Made by a program: the position numbers and the translations under genes
Notes under the pieces: generated by a model
Told to the model about the DNA's origin: nothing
What the model saw: the letters and a program-made list of their open reading frames with translations, nothing else
The model's database searches: none
Assembly (NCBI RefSeq): GCF_006438925.1
Contig: NZ_RCZA01000003.1
Coordinates: 556,656-620,655 of the forward strand
Source: Pseudomonas mandelii
Lineage (GTDB): Bacteria > Pseudomonadota > Gammaproteobacteria > Pseudomonadales > Pseudomonadaceae
Direction: 5' to 3'
Length of the DNA: 64,000 nt
Part shown: positions 49,644 through 56,703 of the stretch, piece by piece
Position numbering within the stretch: position 1 is the first letter of the stretch
How the letters are laid out: each line of letters starts with the position of its first letter

Positions 49644-49964
49644 ATGTCTTTAATATCGAAAACGCTGGAAGAGATGATTAACGAGATTTACCAGGACGGT
49701 AGGGTTTCAGTCGTTGAATATAAAAAGCTGCGTGATGACGCGGATCGCCGTATGGACGCTGTCGTCCGCGAGTTCGGCCAGCACAACAATTTGACCGCCC
49801 TTCAAAAAGCGATGGATGTAGTCATGCAATTAACGCAAACGTCCATCATTGATGCCAAAAAAGCCAAACTGACCGATACAGGAGAGGCCATCGTCAAGGA
49901 TGCCGTATTTGCACAGGTCGAGTACTTGCGCGCCGGTACTCATCTGGCACTAAAGCTGTTGTAA
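49644..49964 (+). CDS. hypothetical helical protein, 106 aa
   Basis: Soluble, mostly helical (MSLISKTLEEMINEIYQDGR, DADRRMDAVVREFGQ). No family recognised; an acidic N-terminus and repeated helix caps recall TerB-like folds only loosely. Two in-frame ATGs compete: 49632 has no binding site, while 49644 has AAGGA eleven bases upstream, so 49644 is preferred. A+T content is higher than that of neighbours, suggesting a recent arrival. Confidence 0.6.
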   Translation: MSLISKTLEEMINEIYQDGRVSVVEYKKLRDDADRRMDAVVREFGQHNNLTALQKAMDVVMQLTQTSIIDAKKAKLTDTGEAIVKDAVFAQVEYLRAGTHLALKLL

Positions 49965-49977
49965 CGCTTCAACCTCC

Positions 49978-50010
49978 GTCCGGCCCATAGACATTAAGCC
50001 CGGGCCGGAC
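49978..50010 (+). terminator. 9-base hairpin after the hypothetical gene
   Basis: GTCCGGCCC (49978-49986) and GGGCCGGAC (50002-50010) are perfect complements with a 15-base loop; no T run. Likely a 3'-end structure of the preceding transcript. Confidence 0.45.
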
Positions 50011-50148
50011 TCCATAACCGAGAGTTCCTGGCATACACACCGCAGGCTCTACGCAAAAAAACTACACGCAAACACTATTCTGTGTAACGCCGCTGATCCA
50101 GTATGGCGCGTACCCAATCAACGGGATCACGCTGAAAAGGATCTGAGC

Positions 50149-51321
50149 ATGTTCAAATTCGCAGGACTCACCCTCGCGGCCCTCACCCTGAGTGCCGCCG
50201 CCCATGCCGATACCGACCTGAAGCTGGGCAGTACCGAACGCGTCACCCGCCTGTTCGCTTACCCCAATAACTGCAACGTGATCTGCTTTCGCAACTGGAC
50301 GCTGGAGCAAACGGTCGAGCATTACCTGTCCCAGAGCGTGCAACGCGATGGTTACAGCGCGGCGAAGGTACGGGTCAAAACCGATAACAATCAGCTCTAC
50401 GCCGAAATCAGCGGCGTACCCCGTGGCTATGAGAAACCGTTGGCGGCATTGCTCGATGCCGGTGATCTGGCCTACACCGGCGCCAGCAAGCTGAATGCCG
50501 ACGGCAAGTGGGCTTACAGCTGGTATCTGTTCCTGCCACTGGGCATGGCCCTGGAGAACCGCAAAAGCGTTGAACTGTTGCACTTCCCACCCGACTATTC
50601 GTTGACCCAGGCTCAGGATTACCTGCGATCCGCCACCACCGATCGCTGGGCCACACTGCTGACTGACAACGGAATTCCGGCCGACCAGACGCCGGGCTAC
50701 CAGACCATCATCGACATTGCACCGATTGCCGCACCGTCCAACGCTGGCAAGGATCTGGAAGGCGTCTACGACTACTTCAAGGACTACCAGACCACCATGG
50801 TCAAGCAACTCAGCCAGAACGCCAGTGGTGCGGCGTTGCCGATGGTCGCCTTCGGCGCGCCAGTGCGTAACTGGATCAAGCAGCAATACGGGCCGACCGT
50901 GAACGTGCTGGGCCTGGTCAGCATCAGTCCGAGCGACGGAGTGAAAGTGCCAGTGCTGGGTTCCAATCACCCAAGCTACATTTGGTACGCCGCCGACCCG
51001 GAAAGCTATACCGGCAACGATGCCCAGGCCAAGGCCGACGCGGCGGGCCTTAAAGTCATGGGCCAGGATTTGAGTGCCGCGTGCTGGCAGGCCGCCATGG
51101 GCCGCCAACCGGACAGTAATCCCGACATTGAACTGAGAAGCTGCACCCAAACCTGGCAAGTGGCCCAGGCAGAAAAAACCTGCGAGCTGTTCTACACCTC
51201 AATTCGCAACCTGACGCCCGAAAAAGCCGTGGCCAAGTGCGCGACGGCACCGATCAAATCTCAGCTCAAACAGCTGAAAGCCCCGGTACCCGCGACCGCG
51301 ATCCCTGCCCCGGCCCTGTAA
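50149..51321 (+). CDS. unrecognised periplasmic protein, 390 aa
   Basis: Signal peptide MFKFAGLTLAALTLSAAAHA with cleavage after AHA (residue 20). The mature part begins DTDLKLGSTERVT and has an early cysteine pair (NNCNVICF) plus three later cysteines (ACWQ, SCTQTW, TCELF, KCAT), hence disulphides are likely. It ends in a Pro/Ala/Lys-rich tail. No catalytic motif or family identified. AAAGGA lies nine bases before the ATG. A perfect 19-base hairpin follows the gene. Confidence 0.7.
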   Translation: MFKFAGLTLAALTLSAAAHADTDLKLGSTERVTRLFAYPNNCNVICFRNWTLEQTVEHYLSQSVQRDGYSAAKVRVKTDNNQLYAEISGVPRGYEKPLAALLDAGDLAYTGASKLNADGKWAYSWYLFLPLGMALENRKSVELLHFPPDYSLTQAQDYLRSATTDRWATLLTDNGIPADQTPGYQTIIDIAPIAAPSNAGKDLEGVYDYFKDYQTTMVKQLSQNASGAALPMVAFGAPVRNWIKQQYGPTVNVLGLVSISPSDGVKVPVLGSNHPSYIWYAADPESYTGNDAQAKADAAGLKVMGQDLSAACWQAAMGRQPDSNPDIELRSCTQTWQVAQAEKTCELFYTSIRNLTPEKAVAKCATAPIKSQLKQLKAPVPATAIPAPAL

Positions 51322-51328
51322 AACGATG

Positions 51329-51370
51329 AACGGCGGGTCTACTGTCAATTATGACAGTAGACCCGCCGTT
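51329..51370 (+). terminator. 19-base perfect hairpin terminator
   Basis: AACGGCGGGTCTACTGTCA (51329-51347), loop ATTA, and its exact complement (51352-51370), followed by TCATTT. Among the longest perfect stems in the window; only the REPINs are longer. Confidence 0.8.
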
Positions 51371-51465
51371 TCATTTGCGAGAGGCTTGAACCGTACCCAT
51401 GTGCTGCAGAGCTGACAGGATCGTCAGCTGATGGAGGTCGCAGCACCCAGCCAACAAGGATCGTT

Positions 51466-51990
51466 ATGAAAACCCACGCCCTGCACGAGACGCTTGCACA
51501 ACCTCCCGATGGGATTTATCCATTTGCGGAGCTGCCCGTTCGACTTGGATTCCCCTCCAGGGCCGACTTCGAGATTATCGACAACACCAACGGATCGGCG
51601 GCAGCCGTCGCCGCACTTCGGGACTTCCCTCGTATCAGCCGAATTTGTCGGGCTTCGGGGCATCTGCTGCCTTATCGGTGTCGGCATACCCGGCAACTGG
51701 CCCGTGGCATCCATGTCTACGACCCGCGCTTCTGCGGGCTGCTGCGACACTCCTGCGACCCAAACGTATTTCTCGACATGAGCGAGCTGTGGTTGTGGGC
51801 GCTGAAGGACATCAATAAAGGCGACCGACTGACGATGGACTACGCCACCACCGAAGACAAACTCATGCGTCAGTTCGCCTGCCAGTGTGGCTCGTTCGAC
51901 TGCCGTGGCTGGATCACCGGCTACGATGAATCGCCGAACGCCGACGGCCAGTTGTTTCTGCAGCACTGGCGTCGGCGAAGTCTATGCTGA
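51466..51990 (+). CDS. SET domain protein
   Basis: 174 residues, a compact SET methyltransferase-like domain. RHSCDPNVFLDMSELWLWAL matches the NHSCxPN motif, DYATTED the following DY block, and CQCGSFDCRGWITG the post-SET zinc cluster (Cys-x-Cys-x4-Cys). The N-terminal SET strand (GFPSRADF) is short. Bacterial SET proteins methylate lysines of unknown or host targets; here probably an own-cell substrate. Stop is six bases from the convergent can stop. Confidence 0.82.
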   Translation: MKTHALHETLAQPPDGIYPFAELPVRLGFPSRADFEIIDNTNGSAAAVAALRDFPRISRICRASGHLLPYRCRHTRQLARGIHVYDPRFCGLLRHSCDPNVFLDMSELWLWALKDINKGDRLTMDYATTEDKLMRQFACQCGSFDCRGWITGYDESPNADGQLFLQHWRRRSLC

Positions 51991-51996
51991 AGGGCG

Positions 51997-52641
51997 TTAC
52001 AACGCCTCGACCGGACGCAGACGGTATTGCGGCGGCAATTGCTCGAAACCGCTGATGGTGGCGTTCAGGCTTTTCCAGCGACCGTCCTTGATGCCATAGA
52101 TGCAGCCATGAACAGACAGGCTCTGCCCGCGGTGCCAGGCGTTTTGCACAATGCTGGTGTGCCCGACGTTGGCCACTTGCTGGATCACGTTGTATTCGCA
52201 GAGGCGGTCGACCCGCTCTTCTTCAGTGGGCAATTTGGCGAGCTCTTCGCGTTTTTCATAATAGAGATCGCGAATCGAGCGCAGCCAGCCGTCGATCAGG
52301 CCCAGCTGACGGTCCTGCATTGAGGCGCGGACGCCGCCGCAGCCATAGTGGCCGGTAACGAGGATGTGTTTGACCTTCAGCACGTCGACCGCGTACTGAA
52401 TCACCGACAGGCAGTTGAGGTCGGTGTGCAGGACTACGTTGGCCACATTACGGTGTACAAACAGATCGCCGGGCAGCATGCCGACGATCTCGTTCGCCGG
52501 CACCCGGGCGTCGGAGCAACCGATCCACAGGTATTCCGGGGTTTGCTGACGGGCCAACTTGGCGAAGAAATCAGGATCTTCTTTGGTGATCGCGTCAGCC
52601 CAGCGCTCGTTGTTATCAATCAGATCTTGTAATTCGTTCAT
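51997..52641 (-). CDS. can: beta-carbonic anhydrase
   Basis: Interconverts CO2 and bicarbonate. 214 residues. Zinc ligands in IGCSDARVPANE (Cys, with the Asp/Arg dyad) and TGHYGCGGV (His, Cys) mark a type of the E. coli Can family. ATG 52641 has GAGG nine bases upstream; the longer frame adds 15 unlikely residues. Corresponds to P. aeruginosa PA4676, marking the return to conserved gene order. Confidence 0.94.
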   Translation of the reverse strand: MNELQDLIDNNERWADAITKEDPDFFAKLARQQTPEYLWIGCSDARVPANEIVGMLPGDLFVHRNVANVVLHTDLNCLSVIQYAVDVLKVKHILVTGHYGCGGVRASMQDRQLGLIDGWLRSIRDLYYEKREELAKLPTEEERVDRLCEYNVIQQVANVGHTSIVQNAWHRGQSLSVHGCIYGIKDGRWKSLNATISGFEQLPPQYRLRPVEAL

Positions 52642-52793
52642 GCAATGAAGCCTCGAGAATGATGCGCTTCTATGACAGACAACCATCTGTCGAGGTCACG
52701 CGCCAGATGCAGATACCCGGTTTTCCATGCCGGAGGAATTCTCAGCAGCCCAGGGGGTCCACCCTAGTAAGGCCTACAGTATGAGGAATTGCC

Positions 52794-53198
52794 ATGACTG
52801 ATTCACGACGTCCGTTCGATGCGACTCAACCCGAGCCCATCGATGACAACGAAGACCGCATGGGCTCGATGCATGAGCTGGATTTTGACGAGGAAACACC
52901 CAGCGGTAAAATCGGCGACGAGCTGCCGCAAACGGAACGTGAACGCCTGATGCCTCGGGAACGCGTACGTGAAGCCGGCATGACCGGGGCCTCGACCGAT
53001 GACCATGAGTCCACCGACGACGACATGAGCCCGGAAACCCTGATCCATGAAGACGGCGCACGGGACGGCCACGAAGCGGGCGAAGGTGGCCAGGCCGATT
53101 GGGATTTGAGCATTGTCGATGAAGACGACATCGGCGGGGGCAATGGGCTGGATGAAGAGGAACTGGCGCGGCGGGATCCGATGGACGGTAATCGTTGA
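52794..53198 (+). CDS. highly acidic, probably disordered protein
   Basis: 134 residues, very rich in Asp/Glu (LDFDEETPSGKIGDELP, STDDDMSPETL, SIVDEDDIGGGNGLDEEELA), few hydrophobics and no cysteine: intrinsic disorder is likely. Counterpart of P. aeruginosa PA4677, in databases sometimes named serine kinase/HPr kinase, for which no kinase motif can be seen. AGGAAT upstream is a usable binding site. Confidence 0.75.
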   Translation: MTDSRRPFDATQPEPIDDNEDRMGSMHELDFDEETPSGKIGDELPQTERERLMPRERVREAGMTGASTDDHESTDDDMSPETLIHEDGARDGHEAGEGGQADWDLSIVDEDDIGGGNGLDEEELARRDPMDGNR

Positions 53199-53222
53199 TC
53201 TAAAGGCCTGACCTGATTCCAG

Positions 53223-53316
53223 TGTAGGAGCTGCCGAAGGCTGCGATCTTTTGATCCTGCGATGGTGCGCTGCTTATAAAAGATCAAAAGATCGCAGCCT
53301 TCGGCAGCTCCTACAG
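53223..53316. repeat. REPIN, GTAGGAGCTG family
   Basis: Arms TGTAGGAGCTGCCGAAGGCT and AGCCTTCGGCAGCTCCTACA with GATCTTTTGATC/GATCAAAAGATC on the inner side; the spacer is short. Between the acidic-protein gene and convergent rimI. Confidence 0.9.
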
Positions 53317-53321
53317 GTATT

Positions 53322-53774
53322 TCAGTCGACCAGGGTGCAGGCCATTACAACGGCATCTTCACGCCCACCCACCGCTGGGTAGTAATCGCGCCGCCGACCA
53401 ATCTCGTTAAACCCATAACGCTCATACAACTTGAACGCGCCACGGTTGCTGTCGCGCACTTCAAGGAAACACTCGCGCGCCTTGGCGTCATATGCCCGGG
53501 ACATCAAATGCTCCAGCAACGTCAAACCCAGGCCACGGCCCTGGTTCTCCGGTTTGACGGTAATGTTCAGCAGATGCGCTTCATCAAGGATGATCTGCAC
53601 CACCCCGTGGCCGACCTGCTGCTGGCCTTCAAACATCAGCCATATCTGATATTTACCCAGCCCATCGAGAAAAATCCCGCGAGTCCAGGGATGGCTATAA
53701 GCCGCGTATTCGATTTTCAGTACAGCGTCCAGGTCCGCCTCGGTCATCAGGCGGAACGATACAGCGTCACTCAT
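53322..53774 (-). CDS. rimI: ribosomal protein alanine N-acetyltransferase
   Basis: GNAT enzyme that acetylates the N-terminus of ribosomal protein S18. 150 residues with the acetyl-CoA loop PENQGRGLGLTLLEHLM and the RimI block ECFLEVRDSNRGAFKLYERYGF. Overlaps the upstream gene by 8 bases, so it is co-translated with it. PA4678 in P. aeruginosa. Confidence 0.93.
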   Translation of the reverse strand: MSDAVSFRLMTEADLDAVLKIEYAAYSHPWTRGIFLDGLGKYQIWLMFEGQQQVGHGVVQIILDEAHLLNITVKPENQGRGLGLTLLEHLMSRAYDAKARECFLEVRDSNRGAFKLYERYGFNEIGRRRDYYPAVGGREDAVVMACTLVD

Positions 53775-54555
53775 TCGATTCTTTCCAGCGCGCCATCAGC
53801 CGACGCATGGCTTGCCAGACATCAGCCTTACGCTGTGGCTCTTCCATTAATAATTCCAGACCCGGCAGGGCCCAGACCGAGCCCAGGCCTTCGACCTGGA
53901 GTTCACGGTTGAAGGATTCGGCGTTCGCCTCACCGGCGAAACGCACCGCCGGCAGGCCGATCAGCCACACGCAAACGCACGGTGCGTCTTCCAGACGGGC
54001 CGAGAGAAAACCTTGCACAAAGTCGCGAGCGGCTTCAGGGCCTTGATCCATGGTGCCCCGAGACAACAGCGGCCAGCGCACCGGCTCGCCAATGATCTGC
54101 GGAGCGTCAGGCAGACCGGCGGCGCGCAGCATGTCTTTGAGCAATAGATAGGCAGGGTCGCGGGTCTGGAACGATTCGCCTGTGGGTAACTCCACCAACA
54201 GCAGGCAACGACCGGCGCGCAGCAATTGCAGGGAAAAACGCGGTGGCGGCACTTGCACAGCCTTGGCGACGACCGGCGCGGCCTCTTCCTCAACCTTGGC
54301 ATTCGTGCGCGTGCTGGCCAGCGATGGCCGTGGCACCTCGATTTTCACCCGTTCGGCCGGTTTGACCAGTGGTTCCACGGGCGAATCAGCCTCAGGCGCG
54401 GGCGCAACCGGAGCAACCGGCGCGACGACCAACGGCTCGGGCATCTCCAGCAACTCAGGGCGCGAGGGCGCAGCAAAGGGCAATTCGGTGCGCGGCAGCC
54501 AGTTGACCACCTGCATGGCGGTCAAATAAGCGCGACGACGGGACTCGATAAGCAA
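53767..54555 (-). CDS. PA4679-like protein with proline/alanine-rich linker
   Basis: 262 residues. N-terminal SRRRAYLTAMQVVNWLPRTEL, then a Pro/Ala/Val-rich linker (about 38-90, PVAPVAPAPEADSP), which makes automated annotation call it an energy transducer TonB, though there is no membrane anchor or TonB C-terminal domain. The C-terminal 160 residues form a globular domain (FSLQLLRAGRCLLLVELPTG) of unknown function. The start is TTG at 54555, the first codon of a conserved-looking N-terminus, with no clear binding site; a downstream ATG is possible. Overlaps rimI by 8 bases. Confidence 0.65.
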   Translation of the reverse strand: MLIESRRRAYLTAMQVVNWLPRTELPFAAPSRPELLEMPEPLVVAPVAPVAPAPEADSPVEPLVKPAERVKIEVPRPSLASTRTNAKVEEEAAPVVAKAVQVPPPRFSLQLLRAGRCLLLVELPTGESFQTRDPAYLLLKDMLRAAGLPDAPQIIGEPVRWPLLSRGTMDQGPEAARDFVQGFLSARLEDAPCVCVWLIGLPAVRFAGEANAESFNRELQVEGLGSVWALPGLELLMEEPQRKADVWQAMRRLMARWKESNE

Positions 54556-54722
54556 AGGTCGGCCACTTGTGGATAACTAAAGTGCGGTGATTCTACCGCC
54601 CTTCGCTCAAGATCGCCCACGCTTGATCGATAGAAAGCCAACTGTCCGTCCCGAGAGTGAATCGCAACGGGCGTGATGCAGTACAATCGCGACTTTTAAT
54701 CGCCAACCAGCCGGCCATTCCG

Positions 54723-56012
54723 ATGATCGAACCCAAGCGCGTCTTGCGCGCCCTCGCTGAACACTGGGCACTTCTGGAGCCACTGTGCGAGCACTTCGAC
54801 CAAGGCACCTTGAGCCTCAACGAATTGCGTTCACAGTTGGCCGCCCAGCAACTCGACAGTACGCCGCAGGACATCACCAGCCTGCTGGACGTGTGGATCC
54901 GCCTCGACATTCTGGTTCCCGTGGCGAAAAGCCCGAACCGTTTCGAGCTCAATGCGCAGATCCACGACTTCCTCGCCTACCTGCGCCGTGAGCACCGTCT
55001 GGGCCTGTGCCTGGAGATCGAAGCCTATTTGCGCCACCTCGAACGCCTGGCCGGTTATATCCAGGACGCCTTCGACATCCGCGACGGCCACGACCTGGCG
55101 CGCCAGTTGCGCCTGCTCGATATGCGCGTACGGGACGTATTGAAGAAACTCGCCAACGACGAACAGGCCTTGGTGGCCGTCGCCGAGCGCGCCAAAACCA
55201 GCGACCGGCAGATTCCACTGCGTCAGCGTTACGCTGAAGTGCTGGCGACCTGGGACGAATACGTAGAGCCAATGATTCAGCTGGTGAACGCCGACGGCGC
55301 CTTCGAACAAGGCGTGCGCAAGGTCGAGAACGTGCTGCTGAAAATGCTTACCGAGCAGCAGCGCCTCGGCCATCTGGTCGACGACGACATGCTGCTGCGC
55401 ACCCACGCGCGCATCCTCGAAATGCAGACCAGCGCCCAGCTGACGCTGCGCCATGCCCGCGAACTGCTGTTGCCGCTGCGTGAAGAAGCCCGTCGTCACA
55501 ACGCCGTGACCCGTGGCGCTGCGCTGGCCCTGTCGGCCATTCGTCGCAAAGGCATCGATGCGGTGCCACAAGCGGCGATGCCGATGTTCACCCGGCCGCA
55601 AAGCACCTTCCTCGGCAGTGCCAGTCAGGTCGAAGCCTACGTTTACGCGTTGGCCCGTTTCGAGCCGAAACCGGCGCGCTTCCCCAAAGCCCACAAAACG
55701 CAGAAAGGCGAAGCCCCGCGCGCGCCACGCACGGTTCGGGAAATGCTCGAACGTTGCGAAGACGCCCTGCCGATGCCGGACCTGATGACCTGGCTGCTGG
55801 AGCAGGAACCGGACGGCGCTACCGACGAATTGCTTTATTGGTTCTCGCGCCTGTCGCGGGAAAAGCGTTTCACACGCGAGCGTCTGGAACGCCGCGACTA
55901 CCACACTCACGAGCACCAGGTCAGCCTGCGCTCCTTCGCCCTGCTCTCGGCCCGCGACGCCGCCGAGGATTCTGCGAGCACCCTCTATGCAAGTACTCCA
56001 CATGCAACTTGA
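54723..56012 (+). CDS. mksF: condensin subunit MksF (kleisin)
   Basis: 429 residues, kleisin of the MukBEF-like MksBEF condensin, which loops DNA during chromosome organisation. N-terminal winged-helix region (about 1-85), helical middle, and C-terminal winged helix (about 360-429) expected to bind the MksB heads. Start at ATG 54723 (MIEPKRVL); the open frame 22 codons upstream lacks a binding site. Its end overlaps mksE by 26 bases. PA4684 in P. aeruginosa. Confidence 0.88.
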   Translation: MIEPKRVLRALAEHWALLEPLCEHFDQGTLSLNELRSQLAAQQLDSTPQDITSLLDVWIRLDILVPVAKSPNRFELNAQIHDFLAYLRREHRLGLCLEIEAYLRHLERLAGYIQDAFDIRDGHDLARQLRLLDMRVRDVLKKLANDEQALVAVAERAKTSDRQIPLRQRYAEVLATWDEYVEPMIQLVNADGAFEQGVRKVENVLLKMLTEQQRLGHLVDDDMLLRTHARILEMQTSAQLTLRHARELLLPLREEARRHNAVTRGAALALSAIRRKGIDAVPQAAMPMFTRPQSTFLGSASQVEAYVYALARFEPKPARFPKAHKTQKGEAPRAPRTVREMLERCEDALPMPDLMTWLLEQEPDGATDELLYWFSRLSREKRFTRERLERRDYHTHEHQVSLRSFALLSARDAAEDSASTLYASTPHAT

Positions 56013-56703
56013 TCTAAACGAACTGTCCCAGCTGGCGCCGATCTTTCGCGAGCTGTTCAAGGGCTACCACGTCAGCCGCCGCGACCCGGAGCTGTACGCG
56101 CAACTGTCGAACTTCCAGGACCAGTACCGCACGCTGTTCAAGGCGTTGGGCTTTGAACTGGTCTGCGACACCCGTGGTTTCTACTACTTCGTCCCGGACC
56201 TCGCTGCTGCGGCGGTGAACAAGACCGCGCAACGTCTGGCGCTGTTCACCTTCATCCTCGTCGAGCATCTGGCCGATCAGGGCCGTGACCCGGTCGCCGT
56301 ACTCGACGGTGGCAGCCTCGGCCGCGACGAGTTGCCATCGCTGCTGGAGAAATACCGCGACCTGTTTATCCAGGCCGAAGTGCAGACCGTCGAAGAACTC
56401 GAAGAAAAAATCATGCGCCGCATGACCCAACTCGGTTTCGCCGGCGAAGAAAACGGCATCTACCGTTTCCTGCCGCCGATGCACCGCTTCCTCGATGTCT
56501 GCCTGTCGGTCCAGCAAGACCGTGATCTGGCCGCCAGCCTGCACAGCGTCTTGCCGCTGCCGGTTCCGGTGCTGATCGACGACGACAGCGACGAAAAGCT
56601 TTTGGAAACCGATGACCCGCTCGATCTCAGCGACTTCGCTGAAGAAAGCGAAGAAGACGCCATGGCCCGCGCCATTGCCGAAGAACAGGAGACCGACGCA
56701 TGA
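55987..56703 (+). CDS. mksE: condensin subunit MksE
   Basis: 238 residues, the MukE-like winged-helix partner of the kleisin. Conserved core LSQLAPIFRELFKGYHVSRRDPELYAQL, and an acidic C-terminal tail (about 200-238, ESEEDAMARAIAEEQETDA). Starts inside mksF and its stop overlaps the mksB start (ATGA). PA4685 in P. aeruginosa. Confidence 0.88.
   Translation: MQVLHMQLDLNELSQLAPIFRELFKGYHVSRRDPELYAQLSNFQDQYRTLFKALGFELVCDTRGFYYFVPDLAAAAVNKTAQRLALFTFILVEHLADQGRDPVAVLDGGSLGRDELPSLLEKYRDLFIQAEVQTVEELEEKIMRRMTQLGFAGEENGIYRFLPPMHRFLDVCLSVQQDRDLAASLHSVLPLPVPVLIDDDSDEKLLETDDPLDLSDFAEESEEDAMARAIAEEQETDA

Noticed and set aside
54302..54490. TonB function for the PA4679-like protein
   Set aside because: Only the Pro/Ala linker resembles TonB; there is no N-terminal membrane anchor and no TonB C-terminal domain.
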